This document shows positions 55,690-64,000 of a DNA stretch of 64,000 bases, piece after piece. Below the pieces are notes generated by a model. The model searched no databases and was not told where the DNA came from. It saw nothing but the letters and a program-made list of their open reading frames with translations. Numbering within the stretch: the first letter of the stretch is position 1; the number at the start of each line of letters is the position of its first letter. The DNA comes from Lineus longissimus (taxonomy: Eukaryota; Nemertea; Pilidiophora; Heteronemertea; Lineidae): assembly GCF_910592395.1 (NCBI RefSeq), contig NC_088315.1, positions 13,561,808-13,625,807 of the forward strand, in the 5' to 3' direction. The position numbers were made by a program, and so were the translations under genes.

Positions 55690-55798
55690 TGCTGTCCCAG
55701 ATATCTGTAGGTAGTTCTGGTTGTTAAACTGGAAATTGTTCTTAGTAAGGACTAGATCCAGTAATCTAATAATCGATTGGTTTGTGGGACCAATGACG

Positions 55799-56773
55799 TT
55801 ATGTCCACCTGGTCTGTGTCTTACGAGGTGGCGGGCGACTGCTCTCTTTCCTTCTTCTGTGGGGATGTTGGTGTAGAGAGATGTGACGTCTAGTGTGACT
55901 AGAAGGGCGTCCGGTGGGAGTGGTCCCAGGGAGTTTATTTAGTTGGAGGAAATGTGTCGTGTCCTTGATGTAGGATTTGGTCATTTTCACCAGTGGTTGG
56001 AGGAAGTGGTCTGCTAACTGGGAGATGCGTTCAGTGGGGCATCCATTTGCTGACATGATGGGGCGGCCTGGTGGTGGCGTTATTCCCTTGTGTATTTTCG
56101 GTAGGAGATAGAACTGGGGTGTTCTAGGTTTGCAGGGATCGAGATATGCATACATTTTTTCAGTGATTTCTCCTGTGTTAAGCATATCTGTCAGGAAGGA
56201 TGTGACCTGAGTTGCATAGAGGGGTGTGGGGTCCTCCGGGATGGAGCGGTAGTGTGTCAAATTTTTGAGTTGACGCTCTGCCTCCGCAATATAATCTGTT
56301 TTGTTCATAATGACAATGGCTGAGCCTTTGTCTGCTGGTTTGATGACAATTTGGGACAATTTTTGAAGTTGGGAGATTGCTGCTTTCTCATTCTCAGTGA
56401 GGTTCTGGGTGTGAGGAGCTCGGATTGGGATCCGATCAAACTGGAATTCATTGGTGCGAATGAAAGCCTCCAAGTCGGGTGGTCCCGGTGGGTTCCACTT
56501 AGAGGGTAGTTTGAACTTTTGTTCCAAAGAGTTAACATTCCCGGGGGTGGGTGGGTCCGAATCAGGGTCATCACTGTGGAAGAATGCCCGTCTCCTGAGG
56601 CTGACATGGAATTTGTCCAGGTCTTTGAAAAGTTCCCCAAAATCTGGTTCGCCCGGGGTGGGGCAGAAGTTCAGACCCTTACTCAAAAGGCTCGTTTGAG
56701 ATGGAGTGAGAGTAACATCAGAGAGATTGATAACATACTCAGAGTAACTGTTCTGGGTCCGTGTGCGGCCCAT
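55799..56773 (-). pseudogene. Penelope RT N-terminal part
   Basis: Encodes the N-terminal region and first RT motifs (IVIKPADKGSAIVIMNKTDY, then FYLLPKIHK and GRPIMSANG). A frameshift near 55930 ends the frame; the next motif (LDVTSLYTNIP) lies in another frame. Position and motifs are typical of Penelope RTs. Confidence 0.85.
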
Positions 56774-56832
56774 GTTATTTATTTCTTTAATTTCATTGAT
56801 TATGTCAAAAAATCGGTTTTCTGTGTTCGAAA

Positions 56833-57246
56833 TTATTGACGGAAGGCCTTGATGAGGGCCTCCTCCCTGGCTGTCAGAGTGTAAGCTGGACTGGGACGTC
56901 GTCTCCTTGGTGAGGCGGGCCTGGCTTGTCGTCTCTGTTGTTGTGCTTGTTGTGGTCTCCTCAGAGACCTGGCTCGGCTGTTTGGCTGTGCCTTCTGTTG
57001 TCGTTCCCTTGGTCGCGTCGGCTTGGGTTTGGGGGCCTGTCCTCGTGGGCCAACTTGCATGTCTGTTGTGGCTATGCGAGTGGTCCCTTTGTAAAAATCC
57101 TGTTTTGGGATTTGACGGGTTTGGAGACTGTCGCTGATGGCTTTGTGGGACAGAGCTGTGCGATTCTCTTCTCTGGTGCGGAGTGCGGCACGTACTTCCG
57201 CTCTATCTTTGGAGACCAAACTGTTGAGAAGGTCACACTCACTCAT
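56833..57246 (-). CDS. Penelope N-terminal basic ORF
   Basis: 137 codons starting MSECDLLNSLVSKDRAEVR, then a basic, Pro/Arg/Gln-rich tail (RRPQQAQQQRRQARPASPRR). It is in a different frame from the RT ORF, 60 bp downstream. It could be the start of the same protein after a frameshift or a separate nucleic-acid-binding ORF. It adjoins the inverted copy. Confidence 0.6.
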   Translation of the reverse strand: MSECDLLNSLVSKDRAEVRAALRTREENRTALSHKAISDSLQTRQIPKQDFYKGTTRIATTDMQVGPRGQAPKPKPTRPRERQQKAQPNSRARSLRRPQQAQQQRRQARPASPRRRRPSPAYTLTAREEALIKAFRQ

Positions 57247-58073
57247 TCTAGCACAACACTTCGCCAGGAGAGGTTACCCCAACCAACTCATAGAGGAATC
57301 ACTGATCAAAGCCCACAGGCAAAACAGAGCAGCCCTCATCACCGCACAACCAAATACACCGACTGAGGAAGAGGCACAACCACCTTTCTTCTTTGTCACT
57401 ACGTACAACCCAGCCCAAACTGAACCGTACAAAATCATCAGCGAAAACAAAGACATTCTCGCCAGGCACCGAACGACATTACACCTGTTCGAATCCCCCA
57501 TCACTCAAGGCTTCAGGCGCCCACCAAACCTGAGAGACCTTCTAGTTAGAGCAAAACTTGACAACTTGACAAGCACAACCACGAAGACAAACCAACTAAT
57601 CTGTCTCTCACCCAGCAGGTGTCGATACTGCCCACGTCTGGACACCACAGGTAGGATCACCAGCCGCACCACAGGCCGGTCTTACAGAACAAAGAACAAC
57701 ATCTGTTGTTAGAGCAATAATGTCATTTATTGTATCCAATGTATAACATGCAACAAACAGTATGTGGGCGAAACGAAACAGACAATCATTGGTCGTTTCC
57801 AGAAACACTTCTACAACATAACCAAGCACAACCATGCTGAAATCATCGGCCATCACTTCGATCAAACCGACCACCATGGACTGGATGATGTACGCATCTT
57901 CGTCCTAGAATTCATCCACGCCTCCCCAGACGCGGATAACTCCAAAAACATTAGACTCGCCAAAGAGTCTACATGGATCCATCGACTGCGCACCATGTCA
58001 CCGCTCGGTCTCAACATCAAGGACAACACGTCCTGGTAATAGGAAACCTACACTTGCTAGCGTATCTACTATA
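57240..58073 (+). pseudogene. inverted, 5'-truncated Penelope copy (endonuclease part)
   Basis: A plus-strand duplicate of the endonuclease region, from HSLILAQHFARRG to the end of the frame (IKDNTSW). It has a TAG (57710-57712) where the main copy has CAG. It preserves the sequence that the MITE interrupts in the main copy. Confidence 0.9.
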
Positions 58074-59016
58074 TCTGTGACCTAGAAAAGAAGGTCAAAT
58101 CCAAAAATCGTAGGACATGTGATGTATCCTTGCTAGGAGTCCCTGCCATAAAAATTTTATCGAAAACAATTCACTCAAATAAGCAAGGATACACTTCTTA
58201 CTTTTTCCGTTATGGGCCCTGGTGGCCGAATAAAGAATCAGATCGGGCCAAAATTCTGCATCAGAGGTTATCTGATGTAGGGGGTTATATGCACCAAGTT
58301 TCAAGTTCATAGCTTTAGTGGTTAAGAAACGTGCCATAGTTTACACTCTAACGGCCAATTTACGCCATATGACCTCTGTGACCTTGAAACGTACATCAAA
58401 TTGAAAACCCGTAAGATATGTGATGTATTCTTACTAAGAGTACCTATCATAAAAATTTTATCGAAAACAAGTCACTAATAAGCGAGATATCACACTTTTT
58501 AGATTTCTTTTTGCCCCCTGGTGGTAAAGTTGAGAATCAGATCGAACCGAAATTCAGCACCAGAGGCTATGTGATATAGGGGGTTATATGTACCAAGTTT
58601 CAAGTTCATAGCTTTGGTGGTTAAGAAACGTGCCACAGTCACACTCAAACGGCCAATTTACGCCATTTGACCCCTGCGACCTTAAAAAGTAGGTAAAATT
58701 AAAAACCTGTATGATATAACGTATATTTGCTATGAGTACCTACAACAAAAGTTTTTTCGAAAACAAGTCAATAATAAGCGAGTATCACACTTTTTAGATA
58801 TCAACATTTGGCCCCCTGGTGGCCAAGTTGAGAATCAGATCGGATTGAAATTCAGTGTCAGAGGTAACCTGACCTAGGGGGTTCTGTGTACAAAGTTTCA
58901 AGTTGATAGCCCTAGCGGTTAAGAAACGTGCCACTGTTTCTGAAACAGGATATACGACGACGACGACGACGACGGACACAGCGCTATCGTATAGACTCCC
59001 CTTACGATGAGCCAAA
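58074..59016 (+). repeat. right part of the GACCTCTGTGACCTTG-type repeat
   Basis: Continues the repeat seen at 52650-53036 with three more units, ending in a GAC microsatellite (58955-58975) and GATGAGCCAAAAAGG. The unit also contains AAGAAACGTGCCA and CCCCCTGGTGG(C/T). Confidence 0.8.
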
Positions 59017-59922
59017 AAGGTGTCAAGGACAAATCAGCCTGATCCGGGTTCAGTTTGCAAATTTAGGATCCTTGCCTGATTGTTACATAAACTGCTTTGA
59101 GAAACATTGAAAACCTCTTGGTAGGAATACCCAATTGAGATCAGAAAAAAGTCTAATGTTTATGTATTAACACAACTCTGGTCTTAAGGATACCAATATA
59201 CCGAAAATGACCAAAAATATGAGAACATACTTCAACTGCATTTGGCCAGCGTGTAAGTGAAGCATGGAAACGAGAATAATTTCTAAATATCATCTCAAAG
59301 CTGACCTCACTACCAACGTCATTCTATTGGCCTTCTTGTGCACAAACACCACACAAGATCGAAAAATTAGTGTGGGCGAGTCTTGTATGGTGGGTCCACT
59401 TATCCAGGCATGCAGAGTTGAGGGCGAGGCGAAATGAACTCTTTTTTCCAATTAAACTAACAAGCATATCTCACGCTACATATGTATCAAATGTCATGAC
59501 TGGTCAAGTTATGACCAGTAGCATGGCCTGGTACGCAGCCCAAGGCTCGAACCTTGAGCATGCTGTAGAAATGCATTGGCATCATCAGTTCCGAAAATGA
59601 GGCTCGGATTATTCATGCACCTGATTGCTGGCCAATCACAGGTCGGCAACAGTGTAAAACAGGGTCATTCGCTATGATCACCCCAATTTTACTCTAGCAT
59701 TCATTCATGAGTGTTGTTAACCAAAAGCAGTCTATCGCAAAGACATTATCAATCGTCACTAAGGTGCCCTTGCTTAAGGCATTCACTGGTAATAGGACTA
59801 TGGTATTAATGCCCCCAACTCAACCGGCTGAGCAGAGTATAATAAATGAGGTTTTAAAATTGATTCACAAAAAATAAATGATGAAAACTAGAAAACATCA
59901 TCTAGTTTTACTGACCCTTGCC
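59017..59922. other. non-coding stretch 3' of the minus-strand gene
   Basis: No domain or repeat structure recognised. AATAAA-like words near 59840-59878 on either strand could serve polyadenylation. Confidence 0.4.
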
Positions 59923-60162
59923 TTAGGTCTTCACTGGTAACAGTGGCATTAAGGACTGCCAAAATGGTGTGGCGGCTTTTTCTCCAATGGCAGCCATGCC
60001 CATCAAGATCTCAACCAAATTCCTCCTATCTTCTTTAACAAACATGTCATATCCTTGAGAATAGGATATGTAGGCCTTTGTATCATCATCCAGCTCTTTG
60101 AACTTTTCTTCCTGTATGAGTTCGAAGTGCTCAAGTGTGATTTCTAGCCATGTGAGACGAAC
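59923..60162 (-). CDS. unrecognised gene, terminal exon
   Basis: Read on the minus strand, the exon opens after CTGTTTTTCAG (phase 0) and encodes 79 residues. It begins VRLTWLEITLEHFELIQ and ends SLMPLLPVKT, then TAA. It is helical and acidic in the first half with a hydrophobic GMAAIGEKAATPFW stretch. It follows the exon at 62523-62807 in phase. No family was recognised. With no frameshift in either exon, it may be a real host gene or an old domesticated element. Confidence 0.55.
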   Translation of the reverse strand, partial: VRLTWLEITLEHFELIQEEKFKELDDDTKAYISYSQGYDMFVKEDRRNLVEILMGMAAIGEKAATPFWQSLMPLLPVKT

Positions 60163-60864
60163 CTGAAAAACAGAAAAATGCCAAAAGATAAGTTTCCAAG
60201 GCCCCAAAATCTACGAATTGGAAAATAGACATGGAATTTACATATTCAACAAACACAGAATTTGTCCGAAATAAAGTACAGACTTTCGGGTTTTCAAATT
60301 TAAAATGACAGCTTTTGATGTGCCTTTTTAGTTTTTAGCATTTATTAGTACTCATGGATGGGTTATAATGAAAAAAAACAAAGATGCCAAAGGGCCAGGG
60401 ATTCAGCTGAATTGCATGGTAACAATGTATTAATAAAAATACTGTGCCAAGTCCATGAAGTCACAGGTGATACCCCTCGGCCCCCTTGGCGGTCATACTG
60501 AAAGGAAACTTCTCCTAATGAAACACAGGTAAAAAATTGGCTTGACTAGATAAAACATTCTCCATGAAATCAATGGAAGCCAAATTCAAGATGGCAGCTT
60601 TGGCTACCAAACTGAGAAAATCGGATCACGCCTGTTTTTGAAAGGACCTAGCAAGATATATGTCCACACAAGTTCAGACCATTTATATACAATGAACAGA
60701 AACCGAACGTGCCACCTTTTAGTGACAAGGTTTACACAAACTTGATTTCTGTTACTCTGAAAAACAGGTCAATAAACCAACGTTGCTAGAAGTACCTAAC
60801 CTTAAACCTACCATAAAAATTCACCAAAAATGTATAGATATTTTCTAGGAAGTGACTATTTGGC

Positions 60865-61250
60865 AAGCCCGGCTTACCAAACAGCGCCTTTTTGCTTATC
60901 AGTTAAATCACGTTTATGACTTTTTTTGTAAATCCATTCAGTCATGTACATGTACATGCTTCTTCATGGATTATTGACCAAAACCCGAGTTAAGTAACAG
61001 AAATTGAATCGAGAGCGGGAAGTCGGCCATTGTTAAATATGCGCATATAAATTTTAATATGACGTCACTGCTCTCTAATTGGCCAACATGTTGTAACCTA
61101 TCCGGCTCGCCAAAGAGGGTAGTATTTTTGCCCTGTTTGGCAAGCCCGGCTTGCCGAACAGAGTTGATTTTTAGTGCTGTTTGGCAAGCGGCTCTCCAGT
61201 CCAAGCAGGGCAAAAAAAGATGCCTGTTCGGCGAGCCGCTTGCCAAATAG
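60865..61250. repeat. foldback element with GGCAAGC/GCTTGCC ends
   Basis: CTATTTGGCAAGC on the left is inverted as GCTTGCCAAATAG on the right (61238-61250). Internal copies of GGCAAGCCCGGCTTGCC also occur (61139-61155). No clear target duplication. It lies within the intron of the minus-strand gene. Confidence 0.65.
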
Positions 61251-61629
61251 ACCCGGCTTATTTTTTAAGGAAAAAATATTATGCTCTCTGAATTACAAGT
61301 GTATACCACGTTAATTGCATGGTCCCATGTTTAGGGGGGCGACGTGCACCACCACGTCATGCCCATCTGAAATATTTATTCGCCAGCACTTGCGTGCATC
61401 CTTCCTAAATTCGCCAAACGCACTTGGAAATGTTCAGTTTTATCCTAATAGTAGTAAAGATGGCAACACTTTTGAATAGTATTGACCGTTCAGGCGACAC
61501 TTTTGAATAGTTTTGACCGTTCAATTGAAAGTTAGTTCAACTGCTTATTGGTATTGACAGGCAGCACATGGTGCCGCAGTGAAAGAGTTTTAGTTGTGAG
61601 AAATCATCATAATGAATTTTAAATCCAGG

Positions 61630-62500
61630 ACAAGAGGCCCAAGGTCTTGGCGCTCGTCTGAAATATATGAACATGGAAAGTACCCGATTGGTCTCTTCCA
61701 ACCTCAATTTTGCTGACTGTAGTGTAATGTCTATATCAGGCAAACAAACCAAAGTAAAAAGACTTTTAAATTTAAATGGTGACAAAAAATGCCACTTATT
61801 AGTCAAATCTAAGAGCCTGAACCAGGCTGACCTTGAAAAGTAGGTCAAATCAAAAACCTAGGTCATAGGTGACATTATGTAAAGGAGACTTATTTGTACA
61901 CCAACCATAAAATTTTAGTCACTCCAGATAGCTTACAGCAAAATAGGATTTAAAATGGCAAAAAAAACAAGACGGCAGCCTACCAAATTATAAAAAAAGT
62001 AAAGAAAATGTAATACAAGTAAAAAAGAAAAAATTACAAAAATTAAAAATTTGACCCGAAGTTGGATTGGAACCCACAACCTTCAGAGTCATACAATACA
62101 AGAGCGGGAAATTCAAATCAAGCTTCAACTAGGTCAACACAAAGGAAAGAATGAAATTAGTACAGAAAAATCAAGTTGCCTGGATTTCCAGACCTACATG
62201 CATGCAGACCTCGTCAACTTTATTTCAAGCTTCTATCTTCTGGAATAAAGCGACAAAAAATTGTTTTTTAATTTAGACTTTTTCCCCCCTGGTGAGCTGA
62301 ATATGAGTTGAATCGCGCTAGATTTTCTGCAAACAGCATTTCCTGCCCTGTTCATATCAAATCTTAGATTTGAAGTGCCTGCCGCCGTATGGTTATAAAA
62401 TGCCCAACCCTGTCTACAGATGGCTGGAAGGATGGAAGGACAGATGCCAATCGAATAGCTATTTAACAAGCTCTGCTGACTTGGTCAGCTGAGCTGAAAA
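61630..62500 (+). mobile_element. repeat copy D
   Basis: Starts ACAAGAGGCCCAAGG and ends after GGATGGAAGG microsatellite-like DNA with GGTCAGCTGAGCTGAAAA. It is close to copy A over its length (shared ATATGAACATGGAAAGTACC). It sits in the intron of the minus-strand gene. Confidence 0.75.
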
Positions 62501-62522
62501 TGTTATTATGAAAGCCACTCAC

Positions 62523-62807
62523 CTTAGTGCCTTGTATGATCAAGCCTAATGCACACTTCATTTTTTCGGAATCTCTCACTGTAGAAAATGGAATCTCCAT
62601 GAGAAGTTCTACAGCATGCTGACCTTTGATATCATCTGGGAGATCAACCTCTTCTTCCACCGGTACTGCCTTCAATCGCTTCATTGGTGGAGAAGATGAA
62701 ATCTTTTCTGATGTGGTCGTGCCAGTACTTGGTTTTACAACATCCCTAGAAGAATGTAGGCCTATACCAAAGCGGCTTCCTTCAGTGAAGGTAGAAATTT
62801 TCTTAAC
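62523..62807 (-). CDS. unrecognised gene, internal exon
   Basis: The minus-strand exon opens after TTCATATTCAG and ends with ACTAAG/GTGAGT, phase 0 at both sides, 95 codons. It reads VKKISTFTEGSRFGIGLHSS at the start, then a Ser/Thr-rich stretch, PPMKRLKAVP (possible nuclear signal) and AVELLMEIPFSTVRDSEKMK. Splicing to 60162 gives a joint frame with no stop. Upstream exons are not identified; an ATG-led frame (62891) runs through the acceptor and is probably not the true start. Confidence 0.55.
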
Positions 62808-63429
62808 CTGAATATGAATAGAAAATCTTGTCAGCCATTGATGATTTAAATAAGGGCAATTTTCTGGAAAATATTCTATGATCTTGTCCATGACGTTTGG
62901 AAATCTTAGAAATTGCTCTTATTAAAAACTGTGTTTACAAGGAAACCAACCGTTACCTCAAATGAACCTTCCCAGCTAGTCCCAGCGTTTTAATCCATTC
63001 AAAACCTTGCTCCGACTAAAACCGCACCAAAAATGTTGACTTTAAATGTAGGCTTAGGTCTACATTTTACCAGCACATGTAATAACACTAGCAATATACA
63101 TTTGCATAAAAAAGCTGCATGCAATTTGTTAACCCGGTACCTCTATCAGACTATGTGTCTCAAATAATATATTGTCCCCAAATTGAAATTTGACAACATA
63201 GGATTGCATTTGTAGGCTCAGGGTTGTTGATTGAGTACAGAGATCCAACAGGAGACTGGTACCACCAGGCATTTCACGGGTTTTGAAAACTCTTCAAAAA
63301 CAACCGCCAACCTGCCATTCGCCAATTGCCATCTGCCAGGTTTTTTGCCGACCCCGAAACGTGCCCTGCTAGTGCTAGTGCTTACGGACAATGAGGAACC
63401 GGCGCGCTTTATCCGCCGCGTGACGCTGC
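62808..63429. other. region between the minus-strand gene and the hAT terminus
   Basis: Non-coding. Contains CCGAAACGTGCCCTGCTAGTG near 63355, echoing the CGTGCC word of the GACCTCTG repeats. Confidence 0.4.
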
Positions 63430-63925
63430 CAGGGCTGCTCACCCCAGATTTTTTTTGTGTGTATTGTGACCCCCAGAATTGAGTATTTTCCCTCTTAATT
63501 GAGTATTTTTGATATTTTGAATGAAAGAAATGAGTATTATTTGCAATAAATGAGTATCCATAAAAACACCTCTATTTTCAATTATTTTAATGCAATATTG
63601 AACACAGAAAATACAATGAGCGAACGAAACCCACTTTTTGAATGGTTTTTCAGACCAAAACATTGCTGATTTGTCGACACAGCTATACAACCTAATACCT
63701 TCCATTAAATGGATGCACACTTGGCGCTTTGACTGCAACTTTCACTTTTCAGACACACACATACACAAAATTCAAATCTTACAGGCACGTTTAAGTGCTT
63801 TGAGGTATACATAAAAGTCCCAAAAATCACTGAGTGGCCTTTTCAAAATGTTCCAGCAGCAGCCAATCATTAAATTTAATTTAATGTTGGAAGAAATAAA
63901 ATAATCACCAAGGCTTGAAATAAGA
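63430..63925 (-). mobile_element. hAT terminus, inverted copy of 2846-3342
   Basis: Starts CAGGGCTGCTCACC at 63430 and is nearly identical, inverted, to the end of the hAT element at the window start. It diverges after about 63925, so it is either a different subfamily or a recombined copy whose body lies beyond the window. Confidence 0.8.
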
Positions 63926-64000
63926 GGTCTCAAGCAACGCCTCAAGCAAACCAAACCTCCAGATACACCGCACACATACACAGCCTTTCGAGTACAGCGA

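Larger units (their letters stand above)
53052..58073 (-). mobile_element. Penelope-like retroelement with inverted partial copy
   Basis: TCTGTGACCTAGAAA flanks both sides (53037-53051, 58074-58088), a 15-bp target duplication. A main minus-strand copy carries an N-terminal ORF, RT and GIY-YIG endonuclease. A second copy on the plus strand (about 57240-58073) repeats only the endonuclease part, joined head-to-head. The 3' region of the main copy (53052-53685) is non-coding and GC-richer. Inverted partial duplication is a known Penelope arrangement. Confidence 0.9.

Noticed and set aside
57274-57877. Minus-strand ORFs in the inverted Penelope copy
   Set aside because: Shadows of the plus-strand endonuclease; identical to the shadows seen in the main copy.

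Overview
This window is eukaryotic, invertebrate-like DNA built almost entirely from transposable elements. It has spliced genes with GT-AG introns, long AT-rich non-coding stretches, and Ty3/gypsy, BEL/Pao, DIRS, Penelope, hAT, piggyBac and MULE-like elements side by side. Abundant repeats end in GACGAC or GGAT microsatellites and GAGCTAAAAA-type termini. That mix suggests a marine invertebrate, perhaps a lophotrochozoan such as a mollusc or brachiopod. The phylum is an inference; no conserved host marker gene is visible. No rRNA, intact tRNA or CRISPR array was seen.

Layout. 1-3342: 3' part of a decayed hAT element. 3431-42688: one Ty3/gypsy element with 113-bp LTRs and a 5-bp target duplication (GATTG), opened up by nested insertions. 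In order of nesting these are: a short repeat (copy A, 5996-6852); a second repeat of the same superfamily (copy B, 7052 to about 38582); inside B a hAT element (7546-32701) and a gag-only BEL element (33179-37514, itself interrupted by repeat copy C); inside hAT intron 1 a roughly 19.6-kb DNA element (about 8230-27843); inside that a DIRS element (21355-26015). A piggyBac element (38970-41645) sits at a TTAA in the gypsy integrase gene. 42694-48400: a decayed MULE/SWIM transposase gene and small MITEs. 49168-52555: a spliced gene with a tyrosine-recombinase-like C-terminus. 52650-59015: a repeat split by a 5-kb Penelope-like element, which carries a Harbinger-type MITE. 59923-62807 (minus): two coding exons of an unrecognised gene whose intron holds repeat copy D. 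63430-64000: an inverted copy of the hAT 3' terminus seen at 2846-3342.

The most notable object is the 19.6-kb element inside the hAT intron. It carries one multi-exon plus-strand gene whose intron phases agree from exon to exon. It would encode, in a single polypeptide, a protein kinase, an acidic linker, a cysteine-peptidase domain with the Q-C and D-x-H signature of the herpesvirus-type deubiquitinase family (C76), a Cys/His zinc module, and a MULE-like D-D-E transposase. It is flanked by inverted copies of a 20-bp sequence and a 20-bp-unit minisatellite. The copy is damaged by one nonsense codon and two frameshifts. All boundaries and breaks come from reading the sequence; no alignment or database search was run.
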